64,000 bases of DNA from Pseudomonadota bacterium (GTDB lineage: Bacteria; Pseudomonadota; Gammaproteobacteria; Steroidobacterales; Steroidobacteraceae): NCBI GenBank assembly GCA_021777555.1, contig JAJYDK010000017.1, positions 1 through 64,000 on the forward strand. Direction: 5' to 3'. The notes under the pieces were generated by a model. It ran no database searches. It had not been told where the DNA came from and was given only the letters and a program-made list of their open reading frames with translations. Position numbers and translations under genes: made by a program. Every line of letters starts with the position of its first letter. The first letter of the stretch is position 1. Below are positions 59,967-64,000 of this stretch, piece after piece.

Positions 59967-61940
59967 TCACTCCTGTGCGAGCAATGTCGTGACGTAACTC
60001 AGCGCTTCCTTCGCACTATACTCGTCATAGCCGTACTCGCTGATCATGCGCTGCTGCACGACAGAGATTTTTTGGCGCGCTTCCTCGTCCGGCCGGGCCG
60101 TGGAGGTGACCAGCCGCAGCACGTCGCGCCGCTCTTCGAACAGGTATTGCTCGATGGCCTCGCGCATGCGGGCGTGGCTGGCAAGCTTGAACTTCTCCCC
60201 TGCCTTGAACGCCACCATGGCCTTGCGCACCACCTCCTGGCGGAAAGAGAGCTTGCCGGAATCCGAGACCTTGATCTTCTCCTCGACCGAGCGCAGGAAG
60301 CGCTCATCGGCCGGCCGCGTCTCTCCGGTGATCGGGTCCGTGACCTGTCGGTGATCGAGCGAAGCCTCGACTTCGTCGAGATATTTCTCGAGCAACTGCT
60401 GCGCCTCTGCCTCGAACGAGGCGAACATGGCGCGGTGCACGTCCTCCTTGACCCAGCGGTTGTAGAACTCCTTGCGCGCCGAGACGAGGTGATCGATCCA
60501 CGCCTTCTTCTGCTTCATCTCCATGCGCGCATCGCTCTCGATCGCATCCTTCAGCGCGAGCAAGAGATCCATGCTGGTGAGACTTTGAGTCGTGCCGCGG
60601 GTGATGGCGGTCGAGATGGCGTTGATGATGAACCGGGGGCTGACCCCGTTCATGCCCTCATCGGGCACCTCGGCATGCAATCTCGAGGCCTCGGTCTCGG
60701 GCACCCCTTCGATGGCTTCGCCCGAGTACAGACGCAGCTTCTTGGCGAGATCGAGTCCCTCGCGCTCGGGCTTGGTGAGACGCGTCAGGATGGCGAACAC
60801 TGCCGCTAGATTGAGCACGTGCGGATCCAGATGCACGTTGCGGAATGCCGGCGCTCCCGAGACCAGTTTCTGGTAGATGCGGGACTCGTCCTTGTATGAG
60901 AGCGCATAGGGCACCTTGATGATCACCATGCGATCGAGCAGCGCCTCGTTCTCTTTCTCCTGCAGGAACTTGTGGAACTCCGCGAGGTTGGTATGCGCCA
61001 GCACCGTCTCATCGAGGTGGATGAGCGGAAATCGCGACACCTTCACATTCTTCTCCTGAGTCAGCGTCAGCAGCAGGTACAGGAATTCGCGCTTGACCTT
61101 CAGGATCTCGATCATCTCGAGCAGCCCGCGGCTCGCCGAGTACACCGCCCCGGACCAGGACCAGGCGCGCGGATCGCCCTCGTCGCCGATCTGGGCGACC
61201 TTGGCGAGATCCACCGAACCGACGAGATCGGCGATGTCGGCGGTCGTCGGATCATGAGGCGCATAGGTGCCGATGCCGAAGCGCGAGGCCTCCGAGAGAA
61301 AGATGCGCTCGACCGGCACGCTCACGAAGTCGCCCTCGAACTCCCTCTCGACGTAATCACGTGCCCAGGGTGAGAGCTCGCCTTGGACACCCACACCATA
61401 GCGCTCGCGGAACTCCGCGCGCAGGCTCGCCGGGATGAGATTCAGCGGATTCTCATGCAGCGGAGAGCCCTTGATGGCGTAGAGCGCGCCCTCATCGGTG
61501 CGGCTGTACTCCTCGAGTCCGCGCTTCAGCAGAATGGCGAGCGTCGACTTGCCGCCCGAGGGTGGGCCGAGCAGCAGCAGCAGCCGACGGCCGACGTCGG
61601 AGCCGCCCGCGGCCGCCTTGAAATACTCGACGACCCGCGCGAGCGGCTCATCGATGCCGAACAGCTCGCGCTTGAACAGCTCTCGGGCACGCTCGGCGTC
61701 GGACGCCTCGCTGTGAGTCCTCTGTCCATGCCAGCGCAGCATGTCCCAGATGTATTCGTGGCTCGAGCGGGCAAGGGCCGCGGTATTGGCCGGCAGAATC
61801 TCGGCGAGGAACTCCCCGAAAGTGCCCTCCCAGCGCTGCGCACGGTGCAGGCGGCTGAAAGAGCTCAGGGACTCGATGAATGCTGAATGGTCGATGAATG
61901 TGCCGCGGCGCGCCCCAGGATCAATGGCAAGTGAACGCAT
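59967..61940 (-). CDS. yeaG: PrkA family serine protein kinase (YeaG)
   Basis: A 657-residue PrkA. An N-terminal AAA+-like domain has Walker A GPPSGGKST (G125...K131) and the Walker-B-like and sensor segments VERIFLSEASRFGIGTYAPHDPTTADIADLVGS (cited in part). The C-terminal PrkA domain follows, with EFHKFLQEKENEALLDRM and the HARMREAIEQYLFEERRDVLRLV region. E. coli YeaG is a Ser kinase important in nutrient stress. ATG 61940 follows GGGAGG. This is the first gene of the prkA-yeaH-spoVR operon, and a 580-base gap lies upstream. Confidence 0.95.
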   Translation of the reverse strand: MRSLAIDPGARRGTFIDHSAFIESLSSFSRLHRAQRWEGTFGEFLAEILPANTAALARSSHEYIWDMLRWHGQRTHSEASDAERARELFKRELFGIDEPLARVVEYFKAAAGGSDVGRRLLLLLGPPSGGKSTLAILLKRGLEEYSRTDEGALYAIKGSPLHENPLNLIPASLRAEFRERYGVGVQGELSPWARDYVEREFEGDFVSVPVERIFLSEASRFGIGTYAPHDPTTADIADLVGSVDLAKVAQIGDEGDPRAWSWSGAVYSASRGLLEMIEILKVKREFLYLLLTLTQEKNVKVSRFPLIHLDETVLAHTNLAEFHKFLQEKENEALLDRMVIIKVPYALSYKDESRIYQKLVSGAPAFRNVHLDPHVLNLAAVFAILTRLTKPEREGLDLAKKLRLYSGEAIEGVPETEASRLHAEVPDEGMNGVSPRFIINAISTAITRGTTQSLTSMDLLLALKDAIESDARMEMKQKKAWIDHLVSARKEFYNRWVKEDVHRAMFASFEAEAQQLLEKYLDEVEASLDHRQVTDPITGETRPADERFLRSVEEKIKVSDSGKLSFRQEVVRKAMVAFKAGEKFKLASHARMREAIEQYLFEERRDVLRLVTSTARPDEEARQKISVVQQRMISEYGYDEYSAKEALSYVTTLLAQE

Positions 61941-62522
61941 GGCCCTTACCTCCCGTTTCAGAACGGCAGAGAAGATCGTGCCCGGTGCCTTCGCCTTGAG
62001 ACGGGATCCAACGCCTCGGCCGGCGCCACGGCTGCCCAACTCCGATCCCGCTGCCCTGCTTCAATTAAGACGATCGCCGCGGCAAATCGTTCCGGTACCG
62101 CCGCCCTGCACCACTTCGCCCATTCGCCGGTCGGACCGCACGTCCATGGTGCACCGCAGGCTTCCCGCTCGCCACCCTCGGCCCCGTGCCGGATTGGCCG
62201 CAAACCGTCTTCCCGCGCGCTCATCATCAGTCTCCACGCCCGGGAAGTCGAGCTTACCCCTCGAGGCGTCCTTGCGATAAGCTCTGCAGGATTCACGCCA
62301 GCCCCATGCGCTCAAAATGAGCGCCACCGCCGGTTCCGGCACACGGGGCGGCTCGGCCCGATCGAAATGTGAACGGCGACACTGCGCGCCGTGGCCGCAG
62401 CCTGTTACATAAAAATACGCGCCGCGCCAATGACATGCGCCCCGCGGGTGGGTCCCGGCGATGAGCCGGCGCGAGCCGTGCGCAAGCGCGCCAATGGCTT
62501 GAAAAGAACATGGAGACCGGTT
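61941..62522. other. Intergenic region between prkA and the last gene
   Basis: 582 bases without a gene I can support. The prkA promoter (minus) and the promoter of the last gene (plus) must be here. Around 62405-62425 there is an A/T-rich patch that could hold one promoter. No clear consensus pair, hairpin or RNA motif was seen. Confidence 0.4.
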
Positions 62523-64000
62523 GTGGCCAATCCAGCCTCGAAAGCCTCACAAGAACCTTCTGGGGTGCCCGGATCCGCGGCCGCACCCGCTTCCGCCCAA
62601 CATCCGGCGGATCTGGCGGCACTCACGGGGAGAGATGACTTCCTGCTCGAGCTCGGCGAGGTTCTCGGCGGGCGGGCGAGCGTTCATCCGGCCGACTCGA
62701 TCGAGGCAGCCATCGAGCAACTGAGTCATGCACGGCACAGGCGGCTGCTCGTGATCGACTCCCGGGACACCGGAGAAGTCCGAAACAACGTCGAACGCGC
62801 CGCCGAGAAGATCCCGGGCGTCGTCATCCTCGTATTCGCCGAGGCGCAGGTGGAAAAGGAAATCGCCGCCGCGCTCAAAGGCACTAAGGTGTTCGCCGTC
62901 CTGCCGGTCCCGGTGGAGTACACGAAAACGGCGGCTGTTCTCGAGGCGGCCCTCGACGATACCGAGCAAGCCAACGCAAAAGGCCCTCGGGCTCCACCAG
63001 CGGCCACCGAGCTTTCCGCGGACGCGCCCCACGGGATGCGCTCACAACTGCCGCTGCGTCCGCAAACCTCGGCGGAACCGGACGCGCGCCGTCTGCTGCT
63101 CTGGTCGGGAGTGGGCGCCGGCGTCCTCGTCGCCGCCGCCGGCGCAACCTGGTTCCTGATGCACGGCAAGCCTCACGCTTCGGCGCCAACGCCCACGGGA
63201 CGTGCCGTCGCCACTGCGATCACGGGGCATCTGACACCAGTCGCGCAACCCGTGGTCGATACCTCCATTGTGCAAGGGCGCGTCGACGACTTGTTGGACA
63301 AGGCGCGCCGAGCCATGTTCCAAAGGCACTTCACCACTCCGAAGGGCGCCAACGCCCTGGTGTATTACCGCTCCGTGCTGGCTGCGGATCGGACCAACGG
63401 CGAGGCACTGGACGGACTGCGGCGCGTCGGCAATGTGCTGGTCTCACGCTTCACCGATGCGATGGATCACTCGCAATTCCCCGTCGCAGCGCTGGCGCTC
63501 GCCACCCTCAAGGTGGCGCAGCCCTCGGATCCGCGCATCCCGACTTTCCAGCGCCGGCTGTACGGGGGTGAAATCTCGCAGGCGCTCGCAGGCAACCATG
63601 CCGGACAGGCCGCGGCGCTGCTCGCCCAGGCGGCCCAGGCCGGGGTTGCGCCCGCGGCGCTATCAGGCCTGCAGGCCCGGGTGACACAGTTGCAGCAGAG
63701 CCAGCAGACCCAGAACTTGGCGACCGCGGTCGCCAACAGCATCCGCGCGGACAACCTCACGGGCCCGGGCGGCGCCGAGGCGGAGCTTGCCCGGCTGCGC
63801 ACCGTCGCGCCCACTGCGACAACCACGCAGCGCGCCACACAAGCCCTGACGGAGGCCATGCTCGCGAAGGCGCGTCAGGATGGACTCGCGGGCAACAGCG
63901 TCGAGGAAAACCGCTGGTTGGCCACCGCTCAATCCAACGGTGCGTCCGCCAGCGACATTGCCGCGTTCCAGAGACAGCTGGCCACCGAGGAGGCGGGCGC
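62523..64000 (+). CDS. Membrane-anchored protein with pseudo-receiver-like N-terminus (incomplete)
   Basis: The frame is open from GTG 62523, with GGAG seven bases upstream, to the window edge, so the C-terminus is missing. After a Pro/Ala-rich start (1-40), residues about 45-150 look like a degenerate receiver-like domain (LLVIDSRDTGEVRNNVE, VVILVFAEAQVEKEIAAAL, VFAVLPVPVEYTKTAAVLEA). A linker follows, then one transmembrane helix at about 195-215 (LLLWSGVGAGVLVAAAGATW), then a periplasmic helical region that resembles TPR-type repeats (VDDLLDKARRAMFQRHF; GANALVYYRSVLAADRTNGEAL). Proteins of this plan sometimes end in a TonB domain, which could be just outside the window. The function is unknown. 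Confidence 0.7.
   Translation, partial: MANPASKASQEPSGVPGSAAAPASAQHPADLAALTGRDDFLLELGEVLGGRASVHPADSIEAAIEQLSHARHRRLLVIDSRDTGEVRNNVERAAEKIPGVVILVFAEAQVEKEIAAALKGTKVFAVLPVPVEYTKTAAVLEAALDDTEQANAKGPRAPPAATELSADAPHGMRSQLPLRPQTSAEPDARRLLLWSGVGAGVLVAAAGATWFLMHGKPHASAPTPTGRAVATAITGHLTPVAQPVVDTSIVQGRVDDLLDKARRAMFQRHFTTPKGANALVYYRSVLAADRTNGEALDGLRRVGNVLVSRFTDAMDHSQFPVAALALATLKVAQPSDPRIPTFQRRLYGGEISQALAGNHAGQAAALLAQAAQAGVAPAALSGLQARVTQLQQSQQTQNLATAVANSIRADNLTGPGGAEAELARLRTVAPTATTTQRATQALTEAMLAKARQDGLAGNSVEENRWLATAQSNGASASDIAAFQRQLATEEAG

Noticed and set aside
1-64000. CRISPR array, Cas genes or a CAST system linked to the Tn7-like element
   Set aside because: No regularly spaced repeats and no Cas-like proteins were seen. 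The TniQ is of the site-selector type and no guide array is in the window; one could exist beyond the left edge.

Overview
The window looks like part of a chromosome from a high-GC gammaproteobacterium. Xanthomonadales/Nevskiales-type relatives are likely, because it has the rplM-rpsI pair, a Coq7-type ubiquinone hydroxylase, a Vfr/Clp-like CRP, PmbA divergent from DarP (YjgA), PlsB, and large TonB-dependent receptors. No species can be named from sequence alone. Most of it is ordinary housekeeping sequence, with one clear accessory region at the left edge and one decayed accessory patch in the middle.

Left edge (1-about 6.7 kb): part of a Tn7-like element. A very large transposase (N-terminal TnsA-like segment plus a complete DDE TnsB-type core), a TnsC/TniB ATPase and a zinc-finger TniQ are encoded in one direction and end beside an intact tRNA-Gln gene. 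On the other side of the transposase and reading away from it are a DUF6471-type protein, a small HTH regulator and the first 44 codons of a P-loop protein that resembles BrxF of type 3 BREX phage defence. The likely picture is a defence island carried by a TniQ-targeted Tn7-like transposon next to a tRNA gene. The rest of the cargo lies outside the window.

Housekeeping block (6.7-31.5 kb): tRNA-Gln, rpsI-rplM, coq7, crp-like, pmbA/darP, purEK, an ExeA-type ATPase fused to an FHA domain, and plsB. Next come a solitary contractile-tail-sheath-like gene and a LysM/L,D-transpeptidase lipoprotein, then greB. Polyamine genes follow (homospermidine synthase, arginine decarboxylase) with a GST and a rhodanese between them. 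The block ends with an RRM protein, an exported methyltransferase-fold lipoprotein, a UvrD-like helicase and a NUDIX hydrolase.

Middle (31.5-49 kb): two uncharacterised genes in tandem, an OpgC-type acyltransferase pseudogene, a translationally coupled ATP-grasp/zinc-peptidase pair, a phosphatase/ADP-ribosylglycohydrolase fusion, ttcA and an M32 carboxypeptidase. glgA comes next, followed by two damaged toxin-antitoxin modules: hepT with an in-frame stop beside intact mntA, and a frameshifted PIN toxin with an antitoxin remnant. Then come a small beta-barrel protein, a two-DTG retropepsin-like protein, a large TonB-dependent receptor and a DUF192 protein.

Right (49-64 kb): a glycogen block (alpha-glucan phosphorylase, glgC, GH57 glycosidase, LEA14-like lipoprotein) that complements the distant glgA. 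It is followed by an EF-G-like GTPase, the stress-linked prkA-yeaH-spoVR operon, and an incomplete membrane protein at the edge. No CRISPR array, rRNA or riboswitch was seen.
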